Shown here: piece after piece, positions 54,235 to 64,000 of the stretch
Layout: each line of letters begins with the position of its first letter
Numbering within the stretch: position 1 is the first letter of the stretch
From: Arabidopsis thaliana
Taxonomy: Eukaryota; Streptophyta; Magnoliopsida; Brassicales; Brassicaceae
Length of the DNA stretch: 64,000 bases
Assembly: GCF_000001735.4 (NCBI RefSeq)
Contig: NC_003076.8
Coordinates: forward strand, 25,733,835 to 25,797,834
Direction: 5' to 3'
The notes under the pieces: generated by a model
What the model saw: only the letters and a program-made list of their open reading frames with translations
Told to the model about the DNA's origin: nothing
The model's database searches: none
Position numbers and translations under genes: made by a program

Positions 54235-56365
54235 ATGGGAGATGACGAAGCGCGTAGTTGGATTCGCGGAGACGAGACGGCGAAGCAGATGTTATCAAGG
54301 GTTCTTAAGGACCGTGCGTTCCTGCTTATTCCGCCACTTCACCGTGTACCTTTACGCGCCGGGAACGTAGTCGAGATCACCGGCGCATCTACGTCAGCGA
54401 AAACTCAAATCCTGATTCAAGCTGCGATCAGTTGCATTCTTCCTAAAACGTGGAACGGCATTCACTATGGAGGATTAGGGAAACTGGTTTTGTTTCTCGA
54501 TTTGGATTGTCGCTTTGATGTTCTCCGGTTATCTCAAATGCTCAAGCATCGTCTTCTTCAAGCTAACTGTATGCAACTTTTGAATTTTCCCCTTCTTCTT
54601 AGCTTGCTTTGGATTTTGCAGTCAGTTTCAAATTTATGAAATTGAGATAATCTCAATCATACATAGGCTTCGATATTGAGATGTTCAAATGTTAGTTCTT
54701 TTAGCGTATCAGGGTTAGGAAATGGAGCATGGTGGCAACTTGAGGAGTCAAATGTTAAGAGTTGCAAATCTGCAGAAGAGAAGACAAAGACTGTGTTTGA
54801 TGAGGAGTTATATGCTTCATGCATGAAAAGGTTTCTGTATGTTCGTTGCTATGATAGTCTTGAACTATTGTCCAGTCTCAAGGTAATGTTTTGAGTTGAT
54901 GTATCTCACATTGTTGGATTTGTGTTTGGAATCTAGGACCCTGTTTAAAAGTTTGTATCAGTATTTCACTGTGTTGCAGACATTGCATTACCGGATCCAA
55001 CAACAGGAGGCGTGTGGAAGTCAAGTCGGAGTGCTTATGATTGACAGGTTTGTCTTTGAATTCTGCTAGTTTCTGATTCAGTTAGATCTACGGATGCTAA
55101 GATTCCTTCCAGGACCATTCCAGAACTGTTTATTCTCTAAATGCTGAAACTAGTCCATCATAGGTTAGATAAGGTTTACATGAGTGGCGCTACTATTGAT
55201 GCCATATGGCTAGATGACCTAGTCCAATGTAACTTTCGCAGATGCATTGTAGGGTTTTATGCACACTACTATCTAGCAAGCTGACAGGAAGAATTTGAGC
55301 TAACTATTTTGCAATCTTTTCCCCAGCATTGGTGCTTTTCACTGGACTGATCGTCTATCATCATCATTGGCATTGGAGACACATAACAGGTAAGATATCT
55401 ACATAAAGACTCAGGAAACCCAAAAATACTGACACGGTGTATGTAAAGAGACAGCTTCTCTGTTTCTATACAAATAAAGGTTGCTTTAGTTAGATTCTGT
55501 GTCTTTAGCTTACTTAATTCAACATGTTAGAGAGTTTGAGGAACTTTGAGTTTGATCCTTTTTATGTGAGACTTATATTCATGATATATAGGAAGAGTTT
55601 GTCCCTTACGAATGTGGTGGAGACGATAGTGCAAGAGTTGAAGAAGCTCCTGCTGGTACATTCGCTGGTAGTACTTGCCACTAAGGGTACAATTTACGAA
55701 GAAAAGTACCCAGCAAATGAGAATAATCGGTTAGTTGGTTAATCACATGCTCTGTATACGGCTTCTTTTTTGTTGCTATAGTCGCTTCATCTCAAACTTC
55801 CCAAAAATTTCAGGAAGGTCTCCTCAAACGACCATTTTTCAGGGAATGTTGCAAGTAAAGCTCAGCAACCTCCATTTCGTGAATTCATGCCTTCTTCTTG
55901 GCAGGTCAAATTCTGATGTGAACCCTTAGAGCCTCTTCTTGAAATGCTTTGTAGATCTCTTTTGATACAATCATTTCAGGATTTACAAAATTTCATTGAT
56001 TATTTCAAAGGATGATTCTTTCTCACTACCCTTATTGCAGGCATTTGTAACACATAAGATCATCATACGAAAATCAGGTTAGAATATTTTCTCTGTTTTT
56101 CGCTTTCTCTCTACTTTACAACAAAAAAGTTTACTTTTTATCATCCCTGCAGCTGATTATCAGTCTTTACAAACGGGACAACAAAATTTGTTGGCATATT
56201 CACTTGAATGGTTACAACCGCAACTTAGTAGAATAGACCGCTTCATAGTAGACGATGTAAGGAAACTTACGACCATAAAACCATTTTACTCTAAACTATT
56301 ACTCATATATATTGTTATTCCTGCTTCATCATCTCATGCAGTCTGGTATTGTCATTGTCTCGTGA
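54235..56365 (+). CDS. XRCC2: XRCC2, RAD51 paralogue of homologous recombination
   Basis: Nuclear RecA/RAD51-family protein acting in the BCDX2 complex in homologous recombination and meiosis. Nine exons (54235-54568, 54713-54882, 54980-55047, 55327-55389, 55592-55729, 55814-55904, 56041-56077, 56153-56256, 56342-56365) give 342 residues. The ATPase core is visible: GASTSAKTQ at 50-58 in the Walker A position (canonical GXXXXGKT, so Gly is replaced by Ala), and the Walker B-like strand LVLFLDLD. Further on, GVLMIDSIGAFHW matches the second RecA beta strand. The C-terminus ends DDSGIVIVS. An alternative use of splice sites near 55730 or 56256 could give other C-termini. I recall the locus as AT5G64520. 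Confidence 0.93.
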
Positions 56366-57327
56366 CCTAGAGATTTCATTTCAGGTATTCTTCAATATCT
56401 ATCTTTGAGAGACTCACACATGTTTGGAAGTATGTAGAAACCATAAACTATTGTGAATGAAAAGTTAGCTATTAGCTAAGCAGCATGTAGCAAAAATCGC
56501 CAGATGTAAAGTTTATTATAATTATTTACATCTGAAAGAGGAAAACTCTGGACAGCAAAAGGTAAATTTGTCTTTCTTTATTTTTATCTTTACTTGATTA
56601 GGTTATTTTTACAAAATATGGGTAACCTTATCTTAGATATAAAAAGAAAGGATATAATACTTACACACACGTTTTGAAATTGAATTGGATTGTAAATATC
56701 TTTCTAAATTTGCTTATAATATATTTTCATGATATGACATCAAAGTCTTTGAAATTGCAACTGCACGTGTTAATTTTATACCTCATTGTTAGAAAACCAT
56801 ACTTTTTAACTTTAACCTTTACCTTCCTATAAACTTGAAAGTGATTCTTAATGGGACATCACTACAGGCCTTAGCACTTAGGAGGAGTTGTGTTGCATTT
56901 TTTCGACATCAAAATTATTACAAGATTTTGCTTATGGACTCTGTACAGTCATCAGTTTTTTTTGGTGGTTACTTTTCTTCTTCCAGAAATTTTTATCTCG
57001 TTTTCACCGCATTTATCTTTTCTTTTTGGAGTAAAACTTCATCTTGGAATTTAGCAGATAAGAGTCTTCTTGACTCATCTTATGGAAAATTAGAATGATA
57101 AACTTGGATTTAGGAATCATTATTGTTTTATGTAATAATTAGGTTTTACAAGGAGTGGGAGTAGTCAAATGCCTTTGGATACTTGATGAGATTAAACAAT
57201 AAAGTAATAAAACTAAACTTGTTTGTTTTAAAAAGAAATATCAGAATCAATTTCATAGGACTTCCACTACAAAGCTTTTAAGTGTTGGATCTGATATGTG
57301 ATGTGAAACTAAAAAATTATCCATATT

Positions 57328-57385
57328 TCTTCATATGTATCCTTTTTTTTTTTTTTTTGGGAAATCTTCATATGTATCCTTTTTC
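57328..57385 (-). mobile_element. Tiny poly(A) insert with flanking direct repeats
   Basis: TCTTCATATGTATCC plus T-run occurs at 57328 and again at 57365. On the minus strand this reads: repeat, then ATTTCCC plus a run of about 16 A, then repeat. As with 13987-14057, it looks like an almost fully truncated retroposon tail with target-site duplication; slippage in the T-run is the alternative. Confidence 0.4.
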
Positions 57386-60300
57386 TCACTTTTACAAATA
57401 ATTAGTGATTATGTGTCAGATAAAATTATGAATTTACTAGATTTGATATGTACTTTTGTTTCCAAAAACATGTATTTTTGCATTTATCGAAACTAAGATG
57501 GATGCATCACCTGATTCTAAAGAAAGTGATGTGTATGCATGTACAATAGGCATCGGATTTACGTTCGCCAGATGCCATAACTCAAAAGTTCGATAAGGTG
57601 GAGATTAAACGTGGTACATGAAATAAATGGAAATTAGACGTTTTAAGAAGAAAAATGGTGTGTAGTTTATCATTTAAAAGAGACGTAACCTCTTAAGATA
57701 CTAACAATTTGTAAAGTTAACTCACAATTGACTTTATCTTGATTTATATCTTATCAACACATCTCCCACACAAATCGATCTATTTATCCATTGTACCATT
57801 GTATAGTATCAAAATGTATTACAATCTATTGAGATAAACATCACTAAAGATAATTACAGATGTTATAATGATGCACAAACTGCAATACCGATATGGACTT
57901 TTTAAGACAAATTCAAAGATAAGAACGTTCGCCAAAGAAAAAAATTATACAAATGGGCATTGTGAATTATGGAAGGTTATGACGAGTTTGACTTTGACTT
58001 TTGCCTAACTCCCATTTGTTTGATGGTTACGTCTATGCACAAAATTGGTTTAGCCGAAACTATATCCAATCTCCTCTTCTCTTTCACCCATTAATTACAA
58101 TCGCAAAGTTTGATTTGATTCATTGATTGTGTTTTGTTTTGTTTTGTTTTGTAATGTACCTCGACACTTTACCATTATTAACACCACGTAGTTCCTGTTA
58201 ATTGAAGACATTACGACACATTTTCTTTATCATATTTGTTTAGATCCTTGTATTATCGTTTGTTTGATAGTTTGTGGTGAGCCTTATCTTTACCATTGCT
58301 AAAAGTTTGAATTCAACATTTTTATTAAAATTTTAGGTTCACTAAACTTGTAAAATTATAAAAGTATTCACTCATATAAACAATATTTATTACTATTATA
58401 GTAAAATAATTTTGTTTTCTTAAACAATCCAATCAGAATTCATTGTTTTAATTTTTCTTCTCAATCTAACAAAATTTAAGTTTTTGCTAACTGAAATAGT
58501 AAATTACTTTCAAAATTATTTTTTGATCGTCCAATATGTATCAAGTTTAATTCACTCCGTTGTATGTTGGATGTACTTTTCGGATCACTATATACTCACT
58601 CACTCACTCACGTTGGCTTTCTATCTTTCAATATGTTTTTAGTGGATTAGTATAAATGCAAGCAATAACTAAATATAAACATCTATTATTTAATAAGTCT
58701 AATGAAAATGAAAAATACTATAGTCTATATACTTAGTTAATGAGGACAAAACTAAAGAAGACAAAGATCTTTCGATCACGCGTGTGGCGTGGGCATGTGC
58801 CTGCGTAAGCGTAAGCAATAGATCATCCAAATGTGACTTACGTGTTTTGACCATTTTGCCCTAGAGAATAATATTATCAAAGAAATTTGATGTTCACAAT
58901 TTGTTGTTATACAACAGGTTTTCTTAATTTTAAAAACATTGGAGAAATCTGAAGCAAAGTTTGAGGAGCACCCACACACTCCTCCTATTCATTGGGGCTG
59001 CCTACTCCTATGCTCTTCTTCTTCTTTTTTTAATTGATCTGATGAATTGCTTATTAAGTTTTTAAAATTTGAGAACAGTGAAAAAAAAACAATAGTAATA
59101 GCAATACTGTATATAACAAGTCAATTATTTTAAGCAAGCAAGTGAAAACAATAATAGTAAAATAGCAATAAGAAGTCAATTAATTGAAGCAAATAATACT
59201 AGAGACCAATTATTTTAAGAGAGGAAGTGGGTCCAGAGGAGAAAAATCTATAGTTGAACTCTGAATCTATGGGAAGTGTTTGAGTTTGTGTGGATCTCAA
59301 TTTTATAACAAAAGCCATTGATTGCTACTTGAGGGAGACTCATGCATATGAATGAGAAAGATTGATCAATTTAAAAGTTTTCTTCATACATACATAAATC
59401 ATTAATATACTTATAAGTTTAGTATAGTTACTTGGATGAATCTGAGGTTGCCTTGCCTCCAAGGCACCCCTTAATTTTAAAGAGAATCAGTAATTTAGTT
59501 AAATCGATCTCATGAGATGTACAATATGAACTCAAGTGCGTTTAGTTTAATCCATTAAAATATGCATCACTTGTTTCTTTTTGTAATATTTTAGTTTGAG
59601 TATAACGATTGTAGAAACTTGTATTAATGTATACTGTATATAGCAGGGAACATCATACGATATATACCCAGCTTTTTAATACGAAATTACCTATATTACG
59701 TTAAAATTTATTTGAAATATATAATATTTCTAATACGAAGATTAGTATATTGATTTGTTATCAATAATTTACAAACGTTTTCCTAATCGAATTGGTGAGG
59801 TAATTTTGTATTATACCATCCAAAATTTTCATGTAAGTGATGTTTTTTTTTTTCCATTTATTGTCGACCGTATATATTAACCGAATATAACACTTTAAAT
59901 GTATTTATAAAATCATTAAAATATCTTAAGAGTTTTTTTTATAAAAAAAAATAGGGGAGAGTTGGGTAATAATGGGTACAAACAAAGGTACAAAACAAAT
60001 CTCAAAATGAAGGCAAAGAGGAGTGGGGCCCAGAAACCTATGGTTGACGACCAAACCCAATTTCATGTGCGCCACGTGGAATACTGCGGTGTGCATGATC
60101 TCAGCATGAAGTGTCATCATCACTCCTCGACGACCTCGATCCAATTTCTTCCTTCATTGCATTGTTTTTGGTTTGTAGCCAATTTTGTTTTTTTGGCGTA
60201 AACTGTGGACTACATTAACGGTATAGAAATTTCTAACGTAGATAATACCCTAAACACTGAATATTTCTTGGAAACCGATACTAATATATTTAGTAAAAAT

Positions 60301-61494
60301 GTTTATATATGAAGCATAAATACAAAAATGATAAGGAGATGTACTTAGAATTAAAATAACGAATTTGGTTAGTAATTTTATATTATTACAGTATATTTTT
60401 GTATCGTTTTACTTTTAATCATAAAACGATATCAAAAACGTTATTTTCAAATTTTCAACACCGTTTTTTTCTTTCTTATAGTTATTCTATATCGTTAAGT
60501 AAATTACGTATGTGCTCTGACTTGACATACACTCATTAATTGATACAAGAAAAAAAAACAGTAGAATGACGACCCCAGGTGTGATTAAAGCCGACTTAAA
60601 CAAAAAAACTGTCTGCGTCCTCCACGAAAGCCTTGTACTCTCCACCACAATTTGGAAGGGGAAAGTGAAGTATAAAGTAGTGCTGTTTTTAATTTAACTT
60701 AATTGTATATACAATTTGGGAATGAATTTTAATTAGATATAACAATATAGAAGTATATAGAAAGAAAAAAAACGAAGAAGAAGTGGATAAGAATCTTCTT
60801 CTTACTTTCTTAGTGGTGAAGAAGAAGAAAGAAGATACTCTTTTGCGTGGAACTATCCAATCCTCAACACCTCTCTTTCGTTTCCCCGCCCGCCTCTTTC
60901 TCTCTTCTTCTCTTTTCAGTTTTAAAAATACTTTTCAAATAATAAAATTTCACATGTGTAACGTTTTTTGTTAAATCTTTTTGTTTTCCATATTATAATA
61001 TTCAAAATATCTAATGGAAGTCGTTTACATGGCTCTCTATAATGGAATTCGTTTAAGATCATAAAGTATGGAAACATAAATGTTTTGTTATAATTTGAGA
61101 AGACAAAAAAATAGAAAGAACGAAAGAAAAAAACGGCAGCCGAAATTGTTAGATCGACTTAAGCCGACGACTTCTCGGAAATTAAGCTTTGACATCGATT
61201 ACTCATTCCCCCTTAACACTTGCTTGCTTTCATCTTTATTACCATCATCATTCTCTTTTGTTTTTCTTTATCATTTCTTTTTATTTTCCTATTTCAAATT
61301 AAATGTGTATGTGCAACTGAATTAAAGAAGCCATATATAAAAAGTACATGACTTCCAAATTCCACCTTCTTCTTCTTCTTCTTCTATCTCCTATATATAC
61401 CTCAATCTCTTTCACACACTTCCTCTGGCTCCACATCATTCCTCTCTATATAATCTTCTTCTACACACACACACACACGCAACCATATACGTAC

Positions 61495-61500
61495 ATGTGA
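61495..61500 (+). promoter_or_regulatory. Start-stop uORF in the XND1 leader
   Basis: ATG is followed directly by TGA (61495-61500), 25 bases before the main ATG at 61526. Minimal AUG-stop uORFs can stall ribosomes and lower translation. It lies downstream of the TATA-like box at 61392, so it should be in the mRNA. Confidence 0.6.
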
Positions 61501-61525
61501 AGTAGTGAGATCAATATCGTTAGCA

Positions 61526-62865
61526 ATGAATCTACCACCGGGATTTAGGTTTTTTCCGACCGATGAAGAGCTCGTCGTTCACTTCCTCCACCGGAAAGCT
61601 TCCCTCTTGCCTTGTCACCCTGATGTCATCCCCGACCTTGATCTTTACCATTACGATCCTTGGGACCTTCCCGGTATATACATACACATATCTCTCTATA
61701 TATGCATCATGATCGCAATGATCCATAGTTCACTAAACATGCATGTACGTGTGCATATGTGTAGTTGTTATTGTCATGTGTGTATATAATGATCCAAATT
61801 AAAGGACATAGATTGATTGTTGTCACCAACTTAAGTAACCAAACTGTCTTTTTTTTTTTTAGTAGTACACTTTTGTTGGGTTGCTCTTTTTAAGGATTGT
61901 TTTAGTTTCCAAATCTTACCATACACACAAATATTAATAGTACCAGTCTTTACCTAATAACTTTCTTTTTTATTCCCTCGGAAGGAATCTATTAATTGGT
62001 GAACCATTATCAACATTGCTTTGTTCATAGTCATACATGTGCACCAATTTCAATCATTCGAAATTGGTGCGATCTCATGATACACCAACACAATCAATCA
62101 TATACATATTATACACACTCACCAAAGCATGTACGTAGACATACATACGAACAAATTACAAATACACACATAAAAATATATTGATGTTTCATCCACTAAA
62201 CTAGTTTTTACTGTGTGGATAATGGTCAATACTCTGCTAAACTTCATAAGAATCTCAGATAAGCGTGTATCAACACTAACTTTTTATACGTATAAACTAC
62301 AGGGAAAGCTTTGGGAGAAGGGAGGCAATGGTACTTCTATAGTAGAAAGACACAAGAGAGAGTGACAAGCAATGGGTATTGGGGATCAATGGGAATGGAC
62401 GAGCCAATCTACACAAGCTCCACACACAAGAAAGTGGGAATCAAAAAGTATCTAACTTTCTATCTCGGAGATTCTCAGACTAATTGGATCATGCAAGAAT
62501 ATTCCCTCCCGGATTCCTCTTCTTCATCTAGTCGATCTTCTAAGAGATCAAGCCGTGCTTCTAGTTCTAGTCACAAACCCGTGAGTACTCTCTTTTGTTT
62601 CATAAGCCTAAAGTTGTCAGCTTTAACTTAAATTGTACATTTTCTTTTAACCTAAAATTAGTAGTTGACAAAAATAAAATAAAAATTTAGAAGTTGACCT
62701 CCACGTGGCATGGATTTTTGTGTGCAGGATTATAGCAAGTGGGTGATATGCAGAGTGTATGAGCAAAATTGCAGTGAGGAGGAAGACGATGATGGGACAG
62801 AACTCTCATGTTTGGATGAAGTGTTTTTGTCTTTAGATGATCTTGACGAAGTAAGCTTACCGTAA
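61526..62865 (+). CDS. XND1: XND1 (ANAC104), xylem NAC-domain regulator
   Basis: NAC transcription factor that restrains secondary wall formation and cell death in xylem, partly through binding RETINOBLASTOMA-RELATED (established for AT5G64530). Three exons (61526-61673, 62303-62580, 62728-62865) give 187 residues. NAC subdomains appear in order: A ([19 protein letters not shown]), B ([17 protein letters not shown]), C ([14 protein letters not shown]...TSNGYW), D ([13 protein letters not shown]...[10 protein letters not shown]) and E ([12 protein letters not shown]). The C-terminus is unusually short for a NAC protein: a Ser-rich stretch before subdomain E and an acidic tail ([26 protein letters not shown]) consistent with the RBR-binding motifs described for this protein. 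Intron 1 is 629 bp. A start-stop uORF precedes it. Confidence 0.97.
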
Positions 62866-64000
62866 TAAAGACAGAAGCACCCAAGAAGAGAAAAAAAAAA
62901 AAAGGGTTTAGTGGGCAATTATTTCTAAAATCTTTGTACCCAAAGAAAAAGAAGGAAATGGAGAATGAGAATGACATCATTCTTACACGTTAATGTTGTA
63001 AGATTAGCAATCCCAAATTTGCAAGCAAGAAGCAAAAACAGAAGAAGCTCTAGTCTTGTTGTATTTTATTTTTCACAATTCAAATATATCTTTTTATTAA
63101 TACTGAATTAATTATGTTAGTTATTTATATATGTGTGCATATTATATGGGAGAAGTTAGCAAATTGTATTGTGAACAAATTGTCGCAAATATTATTACAA
63201 TGATGAACCCAATTTGTGTGTAAATATGCACTGATGATTTCAGTTGATATCTTTCTCATACGACAATAACAATAACAATTAAGAAGAAGTTTTTTTTTCT
63301 GAATTCAATCATAACACTAAAATTATTGGTTTGTGTAGGCTTCACAATATATCTTTAAATTAAAATATATATCGTCTTTTTGCCTAATGTACCTAAGGTT
63401 AGGAGGAAAACCACATCTACTAGTCAGGGAAAAAATTGCAGCCTACTACACTTCTCATCCATTGAACAATATTAATTAAAATATATAATAATTGGTAGAA
63501 ACGGATTAGAGTTTTGACTAACAAGATCCAAAACACTAGAACATTTATATAATGGGAAATAATGATTATGTTACCACTGAATGCATGCAAATGAGACTTA
63601 AAAAAATAAGCCCCCCATGTTGGCGAATAATCATGGGGAAAGGCTAATGGTGTGTTTAAAAAGTTATAGAGACCAAACCAAACTAACTTTTTTTTTTTCT
63701 TGGTTCTTCTTTCTTTCTTGAAAGTTTATACTGATTCTAGTTTTTAACTCAACAAACAAACCAACAAATACGAATTATGTTTCTCTCTTTTTTAGATGGA
63801 AGAGGACAGGCAGCTTGGAAAATAGTTTTTCCAAAAGTAAGTTGTGGCCCTATGTTTTGGTGACTAATACATCTAAGGATCAGATTACACTTGTGTACTA
63901 ATACATTCTAATTCATAGCTAAATTCTCGAGAAGTACGAAAAAAAGTAATTGTTTTTTTTCTCTTTGTGAAACCAGAGATGATAGATGATAAATTAAAGG
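62866..64000. other. Region downstream of XND1
   Basis: 1.1 kb to the window edge. It starts with the XND1 3' UTR (poly(A)-like runs near 62891). A possible alternative last exon of XND1 lies at 63796-63825, behind a pyrimidine-rich acceptor. Otherwise AT-rich with no supported gene. Confidence 0.45.

Larger units (their letters stand above)
56366..61525. other. Long gene-free region upstream of XND1
   Basis: 5.2 kb without a gene I can support, far longer than other gaps in the window. Mostly AT-rich. It holds a small poly(T)/poly(A) insert with flanking repeats (57328-57385), a TTTTG microsatellite (about 58132-58152), a CACT run (about 58597-58610), and two GC-richer islands: about 58775-58830, and about 59990-60140, which has a CACGTGG G-box near 60073. 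Open frames at 58776-58979 and 59926-60201 match no family I know. The right end is the XND1 core promoter, with a TATA-like TATATATA at 61392-61399 and an AC run at about 61463-61478. Confidence 0.5.

Noticed and set aside
59926-60201. Overlapping open frames in a GC-richer island upstream of XND1
   Set aside because: Neither strand gives a known protein; the island is more simply a noncoding regulatory patch.
1-64000. Viral elements, CRISPR arrays, bacterial-type operons or an intact transposon
   Set aside because: No reverse transcriptase, integrase, transposase or capsid-like frame, no long terminal repeats and no regular spacer-repeat array were seen on either strand.

Overview
This window is plant nuclear DNA. 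I recognise it as the lower arm of Arabidopsis thaliana chromosome 5, roughly the AT5G64350-AT5G64530 block. That assignment rests on remembered protein sequences and their order; no search was run. Supporting signs are short GT-AG introns, AT-rich spacers, TGGGCC/T (site II) and AAACCCTA (telo-box) promoter motifs, chloroplast-type N-termini, plant-only families (OPT, TBL, NAC) and one eukaryotic tRNA. For 17 of the 19 protein genes I rebuilt the exons by hand until every junction kept frame and the total length was a multiple of three. The other two, the J-domain protein and the PB1 protein, are single open frames.

Layout from left to right. 1-9.2 kb: FKBP12 immunophilin (-), an EIP9-like J-domain/zinc-ribbon protein (-), beta-ureidopropionase PYD3 (+) and a plastid-type fructose-1,6-bisphosphatase (+). 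9.6-16.4 kb: the five-KH-domain RNA-binding protein HEN4 (+) and a twin-CX9C (CHCHD2/10-like) protein (+). 17-30 kb: oligopeptide transporter OPT4 (-), a Pol5/MYBBP1A-type nucleolar protein (+) and a PB1-domain protein (-). 32-46.5 kb: fatty acid amide hydrolase FAAH (+), a small NYN-type gene that has lost the start of its domain (+), a phosphoglycerate mutase-like protein (-), TBL12 (+), a small probable plastid protein (+) and a reduced Pumilio-like gene (-). 46.6-64 kb: a Spinster-like MFS transporter (+), an undescribed inorganic pyrophosphatase relic (-), tRNA-Val(AAC) (+), ER-stress protein TIN1 (+), RAD51 paralogue XRCC2 (+), then about 5 kb of gene-free DNA leading into the xylem NAC regulator XND1 (+).

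The genes are ordinary independent eukaryotic units with no operon-like pathway. Five pairs have divergent promoters: EIP9/PYD3, OPT4/Pol5, PB1/FAAH, PGM/TBL12 and the tight Pumilio/MFS pair. I found no CRISPR array, viral element, intact transposon or new multigene system.

The observations most worth checking are: the PPA-type pseudogene beside the tRNA; two degraded genes rescued in silico by unusual splicing (the NYN gene and a 49-nt intron in the Pumilio-like gene); a tandem repeat that multiplies site II motifs upstream of the CHCH gene; UPR-type motifs upstream of TIN1; a start-stop uORF and a possible alternative last exon in XND1; a 13-residue repeat array in HEN4; two tiny poly(A) inserts with flanking direct repeats; and an uncharacterised AT-rich repeat family with two inverted copies 16 kb apart.
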